Shown piece by piece: positions 10,948 to 21,776 of a DNA stretch of 64,000 nucleotides. The notes beneath the pieces are model-generated. The model did not search any database, was not told where the DNA came from, and saw only the letters and a list, made by a program, of their open reading frames with translations. Origin of the DNA: Malachius bipustulatus (taxonomy: Eukaryota; Arthropoda; Insecta; Coleoptera; Melyridae); NCBI GenBank assembly GCA_910589415.1, contig OU342636.1:40997735-41061734 (forward strand). Direction: 5' to 3'. Position 1 is the stretch's first letter, and each line of letters starts with the position of its first letter. The position numbers and the translations under genes are program-made.

Positions 10948-12800
10948 TTCCTCTGAAAAGGGGAATTGTATGCTCTTGAGTTTTCCCTTGCTTTCACGAG
11001 GTAGTTCGTGTTTTCAGCCGCAAGGTGTGATCTAAGGGCCTTAAGATCATCCTCGGCGTCACTTCCGGTTAATCCATAGCTCTCGTAGAAACGTTTATAA
11101 TACGCCATCAGGGCATTTCTCTCAGTAGGGAAACCCTCAGAAGCAAGTAGCAATCTGACGCTGTTCTTCGTTTCACCATGAAGGCATGTTGACTCAGGTC
11201 TGTCATGAAGATAGGCTAAGTATAGCCTAATGTTACGGAGTAGCTCAGGTTGTCGCAATCTTGAAAGCAGGTAAACTCCCTCAGTTTCAGCGGATGTTTT
11301 CGTTAGTCTGGCTTGAGGTGGCCAAAGTGCATTAAGCCATGGTGGAGGGTCAAGAGTGGTTTGTTGACCATGCTCGATGCAATTCTTCGATTTCCCAGGA
11401 TTGTCAGGAGACTGTTCAGCTACAAAGTTTATATACGTAGATGTGGGTCTTTGTATAGTCTGCTCTGAGGTCGAATTGGTTGGTGCTGTCTCCAAGGCTG
11501 GCGTCCGCTCCACAGGGCAGGGGACATCCGTCTCGTTCGTCATGTATTGCTCACCTGAGCTGAAGGACCGCTCCACCATGGTACCACTGCCGCTGGATGC
11601 TGACTCCTCCGCTGACAACGCTGCAGTTCCGGCCTTCACCAAACTTTCGGGCATCGAGTCCTCAGATGACGGGTAGAATGAATGAGGAATGTGGCAAGTA
11701 GGGGTGACCAGAGGTGGGTCTGGAAGTACGTTTTTGTTTCCAGCAAAATCGACAAATCTGCGAGCGTAAATATTGTGAGGCCAGAATCCCGACTCTAATA
11801 GCATATCTGCTATATGGTTGCGGATGCCTATTTTGTAATTTTTAAAATTTTGATTTTGATTTCCGTGAGATGACGACAGGGATTCGATTCTTATGAATTC
11901 AGTATCACGAGTCTTAGATTTTATAAATTTAATGATGGCCTGCTTGCTAAATGAGATGGGAACATTTCCGACATGCACATACCGATATCGCCTAGCTTGG
12001 TCCAATCGACTGTCGGTCTCCGCAGTACATGCTTTTTCTCCACGGACAAATTGAGTGTTTTCGTCTCTGTTGGGTGGAACTGTAGAAGGCCGATACAGAG
12101 TGTTGTCTGAATCAACAGTCTGGGTTGATGCATGGCTGGTGTATGTAATCCTATTTGATGTCTTATTTGTTGAACTCTGAAGGGCTTTCACATCCCCTGC
12201 TATCGATGACATGTTTGAGCTTACAGTATTAAGCTCCTTCTGCACCATCATTAATGAATTTTCCAGTTGTTTAGTCGCAGGATCGTAGATTTCAACCTTA
12301 AAGGATGAGTCTTGATCTTCACCCTTGTAGAATACAGACATGATGGTAGACACTTCAGACTGAATTCTAGCTAACATATTAACGAGTGATTGTGGTTCGA
12401 TGTCAAATTGATGAAAGGACGTTCGTGAGCGATCTGAATGTTCACATCTGTTTACCGAATGCTCCGTCTTATGACACATATCATATATTTCCTCGAGCAT
12501 TGGTTTTAGGTTTGTCATGTCTTTTACACTTCTCGCAAGTGCGTTGAATTCATCCCTGTCGATCATAGAATCGGAGATCTTCTTGACAGTTCCATGTAAA
12601 TATTTTAGATTTTGGGTATTGCAGATTTTACAGATGAACTGAACGGAACTGTTGTTAGTCTTTGCGATGCTCTTGTATAGTTCTTTAGGCAATTCAGAAC
12701 ATTTTTGGCAAATTATACGACGACATTCACCGGCACAAATGACCTTATATCGATCTAATGAAGAGTCAAGTTTGTTGTTGCAAACATTGCAGGAAACCAT
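10944..12800 (-). CDS. ORF1: Cys-rich finger and RRM-like nucleic-acid-binding protein
   Basis: This is a 618-residue ORF1 (gag-like) protein, starting from the ATG whose complement is 12798-12800. The reading frame stays open five codons further upstream without another ATG. The N terminus has eight cysteines in a PHD/RING-like spacing (C4, C7, C22, C26, C31, C34, C57, C60), as in many CR1-group ORF1 proteins. A middle region with scattered helices and possible coiled coil (about 60-215) precedes an RRM-like segment at about 270-370 (VHVGNVPISF ... LLESGFWPHNIYARRF). Similar domains in other elements bind RNA and drive particle assembly. The remainder is polar and low in complexity, followed by a helical C-terminal 110 residues. 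The stop TGA overlaps the first codon of ORF2. There is no internal stop or frameshift. Confidence 0.88.
   Translation of the reverse strand: MVSCNVCNNKLDSSLDRYKVICAGECRRIICQKCSELPKELYKSIAKTNNSSVQFICKICNTQNLKYLHGTVKKISDSMIDRDEFNALARSVKDMTNLKPMLEEIYDMCHKTEHSVNRCEHSDRSRTSFHQFDIEPQSLVNMLARIQSEVSTIMSVFYKGEDQDSSFKVEIYDPATKQLENSLMMVQKELNTVSSNMSSIAGDVKALQSSTNKTSNRITYTSHASTQTVDSDNTLYRPSTVPPNRDENTQFVRGEKACTAETDSRLDQARRYRYVHVGNVPISFSKQAIIKFIKSKTRDTEFIRIESLSSSHGNQNQNFKNYKIGIRNHIADMLLESGFWPHNIYARRFVDFAGNKNVLPDPPLVTPTCHIPHSFYPSSEDSMPESLVKAGTAALSAEESASSGSGTMVERSFSSGEQYMTNETDVPCPVERTPALETAPTNSTSEQTIQRPTSTYINFVAEQSPDNPGKSKNCIEHGQQTTLDPPPWLNALWPPQARLTKTSAETEGVYLLSRLRQPELLRNIRLYLAYLHDRPESTCLHGETKNSVRLLLASEGFPTERNALMAYYKRFYESYGLTGSDAEDDLKALRSHLAAENTNYLVKARENSRAYNSPFQRK
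10956..10962 (-). promoter_or_regulatory. Candidate -1 frameshift heptamer between ORF1 and ORF2
   Basis: On the minus strand the ORF1 codons read TCC CCT TTT CAG AGG AAG TGA. The heptamer C CCT TTT has the X XXY YYZ form in the ORF1 frame. A one-base backward slip gives CCC TTT TCA GAG GAA GTG ACG, which is exactly the ORF2 frame, five codons before the ORF1 stop. The motif position is directly seen; its function is inferred. CCCTTTT is not among the strongest slippery sequences, and I did not establish a downstream stem or pseudoknot. Termination-reinitiation at GTGA is the alternative. Confidence 0.4.
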
Positions 12801-13180
12801 TATTATTGTTTTCAATATCTGTTATGATATGGAAACGTTTCAGCACTCGACCTTGCTTAGTTGACAGTCTCGTTGGTTATTAAATCAGCCAGGACCTTGT
12901 CTACTCAGCAATAAGATTATTGCATGTAGCACAAATTACGCTGTTCACAAACAAACGCACTGATTTGACTGACCTTTTCTTATGCTGAAATTTGGAAGTT
13001 CAGCAAATATCAGGCACCCGTCTTCGCTCTAGAGGCCCGTATCTTCCGCGAGGAACGACTCTCTTCTGTAAATTCAGCAGAAATGTGACAAAGGTCAACA
13101 GCACAACACACACGTTGCTCAACGGAGCACAAGAAATGCGACCACACCGCACGCCGGTCAATGAAAGAATGTCTACCTAA
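12801..13180 (-). other. Probable 5' leader/promoter of the retrotransposon
   Basis: This stretch upstream of ORF1 on the minus strand has no coding content and is more GC-rich than the flank beyond about 13190. It should contain the internal promoter expected of such elements. I could not fix the 5' boundary from a target duplication, so 13180 is an estimate. Confidence 0.4.
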
Positions 13181-13823
13181 ATAACACACCTAAAATGTGA
13201 CCCATTTGTTCCACAGGCACCCTGTAAAATCTTTATAGCGTGTAATTTTAACAGGATTTTTTTGAATAGCAGAGCTTTATGAACTATATTTTTGTAGCAG
13301 AAAGCGTCCCATTCTCGATCCCATCCCTACAAAATCCAAGGCCTACTAGATCAGTGTTTAATAGCAACATTTCAAATCTTCATACTAGCGATTTTAGTTT
13401 AATCAGGAACTTCACTAACTAGTTTGACCATCTCTTCAAAAGGTACTATACTAAACTTTATCGAAACCTGTTGCATGAGTATTAACGATATAGTAAAATT
13501 ACAATTTCAAGACTTCATATTAGAGGTTTTTTGAAAAAATCTGGGCACGCCACTGAATAGCCACCTCTCAAAACGGTCCTGCATTAAATTTTATTTACAT
13601 TTGTTTTAATTATTAACGATTTTACCGTGTTGGATGAATGATAAGGTAGCTATATAGGAGTGGTAATGCGTTAAGAGAGGATGGAGAATCTATACGTTGT
13701 CATATTGATTTGGAAATTACGAAGCGACAACGATTTGCAACTTCTGTCACGACTTATGTCATGATAAATTAATTAGAAAATAACAGGTTAGACAACATCG
13801 CCAAACAAGCAAATCTACTGGAC
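13181..13823. other. Intergenic DNA, nothing recognised
   Basis: No coding region is seen. A mariner-terminus-like word (caccctgtaaaat) occurs near 13218. The stretch ends at the left arm of the 13824 foldback. Confidence 0.4.
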
Positions 13824-14568
13824 TATACACCGTGTTTTATATGAAGTCGGCACTATTGCTAACTTCGTTATTATTTAACCTAGAAAGTCGGTTAAATTAG
13901 CAAACTAGTAGTATTTTTGCCGCTGAATAAAATGGCGAAAGCAGAAAAACAATTGAACATCGCGTTTTTGAGATATTTAAAAAAATGTAATTTTTTTAAC
14001 GGAACACCCTGTATATTTTTAGATGGATCGGTTGAAAATTTTTTTTTAAAGGGAAAAGTCTTCATACACTATGATCCTAAAATAATAAATTCATTAATTA
14101 TTCATTATTTTATTACTCCCAAAGTATAGGCTGCGACAATTATTATTGTAATTTAGTGTACCTACGTAATGTAAGGTAAACAAATTATGTCGTCCTCAAT
14201 AGTGTATTTTTCAATAAAAAAATACACTAAAAATAAGAGTTGTTACCTTGAAAAGGATTTAATTTTACATAAACAAATAACAGAACTTGTTTGTGTTTAA
14301 AATTTTATTATTTTAGGATCATAGTGCATAGAGACGTTTTCCTTTAAAAAAAATTTGCAACCGATCCATCCAAAAATATATAGGGTGTTCCATTAAAAAA
14401 GTTACATTTTTTTAAATATCTCAAAAACGCGATGTTCAATTGTTTTTCTGTTTTCGCCATTTTATTCAGGAGAAAAAATACTACTAGTTTGCTAATTTAA
14501 CCGACTTTCTAGGTTAAATAATAACGAAGTTAGCAATAGTGCCGACTTAATATAAAACACGGTGTATA
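13824..14568. mobile_element. Mariner-type foldback element with about 265-bp arms
   Basis: The left arm 13824-14090 and right arm 14304-14568 are reverse complements with scattered differences. The outer ends read tatacaccgtgttttatat and its exact complement. If TA is taken as the target duplication, the element begins TACACCGTG and ends CACGGTGTA, which fits Tc1/mariner insertion at TA. Each arm holds an inner 'acaccctgtata'-type word (about 14004-14015 and 14378-14389), like the outer termini of other elements here. This hints at a composite or at duplicated ends. The centre is AT-rich and non-coding, so the element is non-autonomous. Confidence 0.8.
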
Positions 14569-14639
14569 TCCCCTTTGTCATTTACAGTGTTCAGTGTACT
14601 TTCATCTCTCTCCACTAATAAATCCTACACCTGGTATCA

Positions 14640-15581
14640 ATCAGTCAAATCATGTATAATAGCATAACTCAAAATATGAAACAAAATAATATGAGACCCA
14701 TAACACTTAACAGAACATCTGCCATCGACGCACAGACTCGCAGGGAGCAAGAAGTTGCCATACTTAACAGTGACTTGCAAGACATTCTAACTTGGGGCGA
14801 TAGAAACCAAGTCCAATTCAATGCTGGAAAAACCCAAGCAGCCATCTTCTCCAAAAAGACCAACGTTTTGGAGCCAGATATGATGATGGCGGGACACTCT
14901 CTTACCCAGCGTCATCTCTTCGTTTACTTGGAGTGAGCCTCGGAGCGAACATGTCTTGGCATGATCATGTTGCTGGTCTGGCGAAGAGCGCTTCTCAAAA
15001 ACTTGGAACACTCTTCCGTACGAAGAAATTTTATACACCACAACAGCTTCTCCTCTTATACAAGGCTCAAATCCGACCATCCTTGGAGTACTGCTCACAT
15101 GTTTGGAGCTCAGCTCCCAAACATACGCTGAGACTTCTCGACTCGATTCAGAAAAGAGCCATCCGCTTGATTGGGGACCCAGATTTGACAAAAAATTTAG
15201 ACACTCTCGAACATCGAAGAAGAGTAGCTGACCTGAGTCTGTTTTACAGATATTTTAATGGAAAGTGTTCAAAAGACGTGGCCCGCTTGATCCCACCAAG
15301 AACAATACCGGGCAGAAATACACGTCGAGCCGCAGACGCTCATCCGTATCAGGTTCAGCTCGTTACACCTCGTACCACCCTATTTCAGACTTCTTTTATG
15401 TATAGAACAGCATCACTTTGGAATAGCATTCCAAAGGGCGTGTTTCCCGAAGTATACAACCTACAGAGATTCAAGGCCAACGTGAATCGATATCTCCGCT
15501 CATGCACCGCTCCCAGAGCGTCATAGGGATTTCCCTGCAGTGCATGTGCATTTTCAATAAAAAAAAAAAAAAAAAAAAAAA
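14640..15581 (+). pseudogene. 5'-truncated non-LTR retrotransposon, RT C-terminal part and poly(A)
   Basis: The region encodes the part of a non-LTR RT that follows the YADD box: LQDILTWGDRNQVQFNAGKT, then LLGVSLGANMSWHDHV, YKAQIRPSLEYCSHVW, IQKRAIRLIGDP and FMYRTASLWNSIP. A one-base deletion near 14909 separates the first frame (to 14936) from the second (ends at the stop at 15526). Without it the two read on continuously. An AATAAA signal merges into a poly(A) run ending at 15581. This is a typical 5'-truncated insertion. Its family differs from the element at 7.6-13.2 kb, both in sequence and in having poly(A). The truncation point is placed only roughly. Confidence 0.88.
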
Positions 15582-18365
15582 GAGCTGTTGGTTTTTGGTA
15601 GGAGCACAAAAGAGACCTGAAAAAATCTGATATGCAAATTCTAAAAAACAGTACTGCAGCCCTTTTCACTCCCGCAGGATGACCAGCTAAATTCACATTT
15701 GTTAAATGTCATGATGGAATTAAAGAAAATCTGTTAGCAGATTAAGTGGCCCTGAACCAATATAGCTCTGATCAAAGATCAGATCCACACCAACACAAGA
15801 TCTGAAACGCAGAGGACTTGAAGAAGTCACGTGGTTTGTACAGGCTGACCAATGGGAGGTCCGTAAGGAAACAAAACCTAGAAAGGTTATGCCTGCCTGG
15901 GATTGGATTTAGTTAAGAATAAGCGTTCTCGTTACCGGGTACTTTGATAATGGGAAATGCACCGTAAGCCATTTTCTCCAAATTGACGCCCTAATAGAAG
16001 GAAGAAGAAGAAGAAGGCTGACAGCTTTCGGTAAACCCTTGATTGTTGTAAGGAGAGGCAGTTTGTTGAGGATCCATTTTTAATGCCTGGCAGTCTTCTT
16101 TGGACAATATGCTGTAGTAAAAAATGGCATGGAAGTTTTGTTTGAGAAAGACTGTCGTGCATTAAAAATGGGCTAAAGAAAAGAAGAAAGGAAGAAGGAG
16201 AGATGAAGTGGTGTCCTCAAAGTCTCAGGGTAGAAACTAGATCAATAATTTCATCCACACCTAACTATCGGAGAGTGAAAACGCCTCTTGAAATTCACCT
16301 GCCCAAACACAAAAGTTGATGATAGTCAAGTATTCTCGAGCTAATGAGATTATCGAATTCAGTTGCTTTTTAAACTCACGTATAGGTAACTTTGACAGGT
16401 GAGGCTGGGTGGTGAAACGTGGACCAATCGAATCCGATTCCAGCTTAACTGAATGTCTCACCCTTTATAACTACTTATACAGAGAGACCGTGCAAAATCG
16501 ATCGGTAGATGCTACGAACAGCGTTTCGTCAAAACATCGGAGATTACTATTCCTCAGCATCTGGTCTGATATGCTCAAAATTAGGCGGACCCCACCAGAG
16601 TTCCTTTAGTACATACGAGCAATAGGATGGTTGGAGGATGGTCCTCTGGACCACCATGGAGTGTAGCACAAATCAACCTCTCAGCTACAATCAAGATTCA
16701 CAACAATAAAGAAAAATGAATTAAAATTCACACGATGAATTATTTGAAAGTCTGAAGCTGTTCTTAATTTTGTCAGAAAATACTGGATCGATTGAGTACC
16801 TACGTAGTCAATGAATCAAAAGCAATCCCTTTAACATGTGATGATGTGGCATAATTATTAGAGGTGCCAATATTTACAAAGGTTCATTTTTACACGGGAA
16901 ATCTCCTATGTTTTGAAAATGGCATAGTACAGTAGATGATCAATAATAATTATTGTACAATTGTGTCACAAAATTTTGGCTCAAATAAATTTTGGTGAGC
17001 AGGTTGCCAATACAATCGACCAACGTCGCTGACGAATGAACATTCTCGATCACTATACTTTCGATTTTTATAAACTTTATTTGGTGCAACCTGGAGGATT
17101 GGTGCAAATAATCACACGAAAATGTATTGGAAAGCTTGAAACTTAGATTAAGGGAGATTGTACTTTAGTATTAAGGAATACTGTTTATGCTCCAAGACCT
17201 ACATAAGAAAAGCTCAGCCCAAAAGTATTATTTATGAGAATAAGTTTGACGTTCTTGGGTTTCGAGGAAGTGCTCGTCAGAAATACATTTTTTGGATATG
17301 TTGATGGTGATCGTGTCGTTGTCGTGAATGTTGAGGTAATTTGATCAAACTAATTAGCTTTAACTCATCTCCTATAATGTGAGATGCCTGCATGAACAAA
17401 AATGAAACGAGAAAACTTCTAAAGAATTATTTTATCACCATTATCTTAAAATCATTGAAACATGGAGTCACCACTCCACTGTTATGATACTTGGTGATAT
17501 AGGTACCTATTGATGTCTTTGGTGGACCACTGAAGTATTTTTGGATTATGATGGAACACTAATCTAATGCTTATCTGAATCATGGTCACGTTATCACCAG
17601 TTAGTATTCTGCATCTTTACTGACCAATTTATGACGGCATTAATTTCTGCTTGGATTTGTGTTTGATCAAAACAAGCTCCAGTTCATGATGGGCTTGGTT
17701 CCTAGAGCTCAATTTATTAGTCACGATATCGTTTATCTACTACATCGACAACATAAACTTGACCTAGGAGTCGTAAGGAAAGTCTCCCGAAGAAATTTTA
17801 AATATGATAAAAACTTCAAAACGTTGTTGCTATACCTCAGAACTGGAGCGGAATATGTATGTTGAAATGTGGTGATTATGAAGATATTTTTTATAGAATA
17901 AATTTCATTCAAGAGCTAAGTAGGTACAGTTTTGAATTTTTTTCTCACATATATTTATCTCAATCTGAAGAAAAATATCATAAAATTACGAAAAAAAACC
18001 TGCAAACTGTGAACTGTTTTACCAAAGATTTTCCGACTTCCATATTATGATTGAAAATGGAGAGAATATGGGACGAATAACTAAGAAGTGGCCGTTGAAC
18101 GTCATCAAGTTGAAGTCGATTATTAATAATTTGACAGAGCCGAAGACTTTTGTTTATAATTCACCTCACATTGCGTCCTCATTTCATACTTCAATAATTG
18201 GCCAATTAAAGAGATTAATAAGTAGTATATAGCTACAGGCTGAAAAGAGAACAGAATATTTGAAGATTAATTGAAAGAAAAAATGCCAATCTGTATTTAG
18301 AAGCTAATAAGAGATATAATTGTTTCAATTGAAAATTACTTCTATAGTTGTTTTTTACAGTACTT
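15582..18365. other. Intergenic DNA, no gene recognised
   Basis: Short ORFs (up to about 68 residues) carry no motif. Purine-rich runs of gaagaa lie at about 15995-16016 and 16170-16200, and may be retroelement tail remnants. Nothing else can be supported. Confidence 0.4.
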
Positions 18366-18699
18366 TGATATCTGACTAGACTAGACAAGTTAGGATTCTC
18401 AGAGGAAAATTTTAATATAGCTTTGAAAATCCTCTCCTCTATGTCGCTGAAAACGAATTTCAAGTTTTCTGGAAAAAATTTGCACGGCACTTTGTTGTTG
18501 TTTTTTTCACTTTTTGCCGAAATTTTTGCACTTTTCTCAGTTTTTTGCCTATGTCTCAGAATACAAACAATGCAGTTACCTATTGCTAGAGTAGGTAATA
18601 TATATATAGTCAGAAGTATAACATACAGGGTGGAAACTTGTGAGTGGGTCATAGAGTTTTAACATCAGTTTTGTGCAAATAATCTCCAGGCTTATCTTT

Positions 18700-19450
18700 A
18701 GAACAAAATATTCTTTAAATAATTGTCACGTTGTTGCACGAGACATCAGCTGTGAGCAGTTGATGCACAGGTTGGTGCAATCGGGGCTTGCTTTTTCGCA
18801 GCTTAATTTTTTTGCACATGTCTTGACGCATCCGCATGACACCAGACGTAGCTGTTCGGGAGAAGCAGCTACGTCTTATAGAGAGGTGATTGGTTCCAGG
18901 CAATTTCTTATTGGTTTACAACCCAAATCTTCGGCCCTTTTCTCAACCCCCAAGCCATTGCTGCACCTGGTGATACATCCTAAAACTGTGCTGTGTCATG
19001 CTGCATCAGCTGAGGGTGGTATGTCTACCCTGCTGCTGCAATGTTTTTTTTTTGGAGTTGCCTCAAGGTTTTTGATCATGCTTACAATGTTGGTAAGATG
19101 GGGGTTTTTGGTGATAGTTTTCAAAAACTTTCATTTCCATTGGTTGTAAAGTGCTGAAGTCGTATCGCATCCACACATTTCGTGAATAATTTGTTGTTTA
19201 TTAGTTTTGTTTTGCAGATCGTGCACGGGAGAGTACATGATTGGAGGACGTGTCAACCAAAGACAGGGTCTCGTTCATAATGACAATCTTCTGTGTCCTG
19301 TCTCCATGTCATTTTTTGAGAGTGTAACTTGACATGATCATGAAAATCAGTCTTCTTTTGTTGTTCGTATTGGTTAGGAATTTTGTTTGCCATAGGTCGG
19401 TATCATGTGCTCATCGATGAGAATGTCAGCGGAGATCGTTTTCATAGACC
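18700..19450 (-). pseudogene. Decayed repeat-associated Cys-rich protein gene (GCDTTSA type)
   Basis: Minus-strand fragments in shifting frames show CGCDTTSALYNQWK near 19150-19180, IPPSADAA near 19010-19030, LGVEKRAEDLG, SPEQLRLVSCGCVKTC and SCEKASPDCTNLCINC, ending near 18730. From memory, the order 'GCDTTSA ... LPPT.DA ... AP..LL..I.C.CK..C....C.C.K..L.C...C..C' recurs in uncharacterised repeat-encoded proteins of arthropods. I cannot name its function. Stops and frameshifts show it is dead. It sits between inverted-repeat arms, which suggests these proteins belong to a DNA transposon. The 158-residue plus-strand ORF at 18673-19149 is its antisense. Confidence 0.55.
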
Positions 19451-19604
19451 TCTTCAGGAGTTCAGCATTTTTGTTCCACCTTTCGTACCTTCAGGATATC
19501 TAGCGAAGACAACTACTGTCTGGGAGTCGAGAAAGAGGTGTAACGGGATTTTCGGTATGGTAGAGATGATTCCCCAGGGATGGATAATTGCCCCCTTTTA
19601 CCCG

Positions 19605-20304
19605 TGACAAGTCAATTAGAATAATAAAAATCTTTATTTACAATTACGATATTTACACATATCTGTACTTATTAAATTAATATTGTTGAATCCTGAACAA
19701 TGTGGGCCGGCTTTGGTCCACGGCGGCCCGCCTGATTGGCGAGAGATACTGGCGTCGGTGCACGCACCTCTGTTAATTGGTCGACCTGACGGACGATTCA
19801 CCTCCGGAATACGCGACGTGACGGGATTGCCGGATCGACAACTCATTACATTGCGATCCGACGTCTGGTTTACCTGGCCCTCAATACAGGCCAGGCGGTG
19901 TCTGAAAGGATCCGCCGGGACTTCACTACAGCCCCGGTTGATTCCCTGTTATGACCGGCAGTCGATAGGAGCTCAGTTCACTCTCATCGATCTCCCGACG
20001 TCCAGTTACAGCTAGGCTCGACTCATTTCATCGTCCTGCTGTAGCCGGCGGATTACTGGACGGAGTGCACTCATTACATGCCTCCTGTTGAAGACCTCCT
20101 AGCTCAGTTCACCGGGAGGGAGAGTGGTTCTCGAGTCAGTTCCTCGGATCCATCTGACCTGCATCTCCGTTGGGTCTGCTTATATAGCCGGTGCCGGCGA
20201 GATAACCTGCTAATCACCGCTGTAAAAACTGTATCCTCCTGATAAACCCCTCGATTAATTAAAATAAATAATAATTAACTACGAATGCCTCGGAATTCGT
20301 TACA
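19605..20304 (-). mobile_element. Solo LTR, about 700 bp, minus strand
   Basis: Read on the minus strand, the unit starts TGTAACGAATTCCG (end at 20304), has a TATA-type box (CTATATAAG, complement of about 20178-20186), and an AATAAA signal (complement of 19633-19638). It ends near TTGTCA at 19605. TG..CA ends, internal TATA and poly(A) signal in that order, and much higher GC than the flanks all fit an LTR of a Ty3/gypsy-like or related element. The left boundary is less certain than the right, and I see no matching 4-5 bp target duplication. No internal coding part is present, so it is solo. Confidence 0.65.
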
Positions 20305-20598
20305 GAGGGAAAGAAGGATTGATTCTTGGGCCAGGCAATTTTGTGTAATAAGAACCGAGACTCTAGAGGTAGAGCTGTTAGTCATCCAAAGAAACGTTCA
20401 GGGAATTTTGTCTAGGTAGTTTAATTTTGTATAGAGTCGGCTTGTCATAAAAATCTTTATGAGATATCAGACAAAAACTGGAAAAAGCTACAAGATTTAG
20501 ACAAAAAGCCAAAAAAAATGGCCAAATTTTTGCCAGCAAACTTGAAATTTGTGTTCAAAAATCAAAACTATAGTAAAACTTTCCTCTGAACACCCATT

Positions 20599-20638
20599 TT
20601 TTCCTAATATGCCTAGCCTTTTCCTAATATGCCTAGCC
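20599..20638. repeat. 20-bp exact tandem duplication
   Basis: ttttcctaatatgcctagcc occurs twice in a row inside the right arm of the long-inverted-repeat element. The left arm has no such duplication, so it arose after the arms formed. Confidence 0.9.
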
Positions 20639-20665
20639 TAGACATAAAGATATTATTTTGCAAAA

Positions 20666-21776
20666 TTATTTTAAAATTTGTTAGTGTTCCACTTCGATTT
20701 ATAAGCACTTAACCATTTTGAGGTGCTTTGACTCAAATGTTTGGATTGTAACAATGTAAATTTACCGAGCGCTCTACGAAATATAACTTACTTACAACTA
20801 AAAATATATTTTTGTCTTGAATTTATGAGGAGTTTTGAATTTACAAAAACCCCTAATCGAAAAATAATCCTCTAGAATAAACGAATTTTCTAATAAAATT
20901 CATAATATGCTCTGAATATTTAAACCGTTTTTGAAGATGCTTTAAACCTGTCTTCAGATAGTTTTACTGACGTTTACGAATTGCGTCCAGCAACACTTCT
21001 TAAATGTTGCAAACAGTTCGAGTGGGTCTAAAATAATAAAATAGCAAAAAACAATTTCCAGTAAAACAGAAATATTTATGTCAATAAGATTAGAAACAGG
21101 AAATTAATCTGCTTTTAAGAGAACCTTAGAAAAAATGCGTCAAATTCTGACAGTTTTTATCATATTCCATTTTTTGGTGTCTCTCTCAGGGACTTCCAGC
21201 TTTGCCCAACCTGAACTTTACTTCGAATATAAAGTTTTGTGAAGTCACACCTATCTCAAGGCACTCGAACTGTGTGCAGCCCGTGTTTTGTCTTGGCATT
21301 TTTGATCATCCCAATATTCATAATAATTAATTTTTTTCTTAGTCAGGTTTAGCTCTAGCTGTTTTCTAATAGTAGTAACAATATTAATCATTCTGTGGTG
21401 ATACTATTATCACAGTAGAATGTTTTGATAGGCAACATTATTTGATCATAAAAAAGCAGGTTGTTAAAAATTATTGATTTATGATTTAAAAAAGTCAACA
21501 AACTCATCAATTATGTGCGATATTTTTACCTCTTAGTATAAAATACTACAAAACTCCGCGGTTATGATCAATTAACGTTGATTGATATTCTGGAAGTATA
21601 AAATAATTAACCAAACGAGGCTAACTTCCCTACCCATTTCTACCTACGTTCTTCCACCATTGACTCACGTAGAAGACAAACATGAGTCACCTTCCCTGGT
21701 TCAGTATAAATGCATCAGTAGGTACACTCCCCTCAACGTGACCTCGTTTAGCTTTCAAGATAAAAATAATCCGCCT
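20666..21776. other. Intergenic or 3' flanking DNA
   Basis: No coding region is seen. This lies downstream (minus strand) of the 21777 stop codon, so its right part may hold the 3' UTR of that gene. I did not identify a convincing poly(A) site. Confidence 0.35.

Larger units (their letters stand above)
7639..13180 (-). mobile_element. Full-length-looking non-LTR retrotransposon, CR1/jockey-like
   Basis: On the minus strand the order is a 5' leader (about 13180-12801), ORF1, ORF2, about 270 bp of 3' UTR, an AATAAA-type signal and a tail of four TTGTAA units. Both ORFs are uninterrupted, which suggests recent activity. A PHD-like finger in ORF1, an APE-type endonuclease joined to RT in ORF2, no RNase H domain, and a short microsatellite tail instead of poly(A) fit CR1-group elements. 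The exact clade needs a phylogeny. The 3' edge is clear from the hexamer tail. The 5' edge is approximate, because I could not find a target-site duplication. Confidence 0.85.
18366..20665. mobile_element. Long-inverted-repeat DNA element with decayed ORF and inserted LTR
   Basis: The region 18366-18570 (for example ctcagaggaaaattttaata and gaatttcaagttttctgg) is matched in reverse complement by 20455-20665 (for example cttgaaatttg and tttcctctgaa). Between the arms lie a decayed minus-strand protein gene (18700-19450) and a solo LTR (19605-20304). Without the LTR the unit is about 1.6 kb. The arms are diverged (I estimate about 70% match by eye). My reading is a DNA transposon with roughly 200-bp terminal inverted repeats. 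The family is not identified, and no target duplication could be placed. Confidence 0.55.

Noticed and set aside
15990..16205. gaagaa-rich tracts as retrotransposon tails
   Set aside because: No coding sequence of an element could be traced upstream, so the tracts are left as simple low-complexity DNA.
18673..19149. 158-residue plus-strand ORF
   Set aside because: It is antisense to the decayed Cys-rich protein remnant and its sequence is motif-free.
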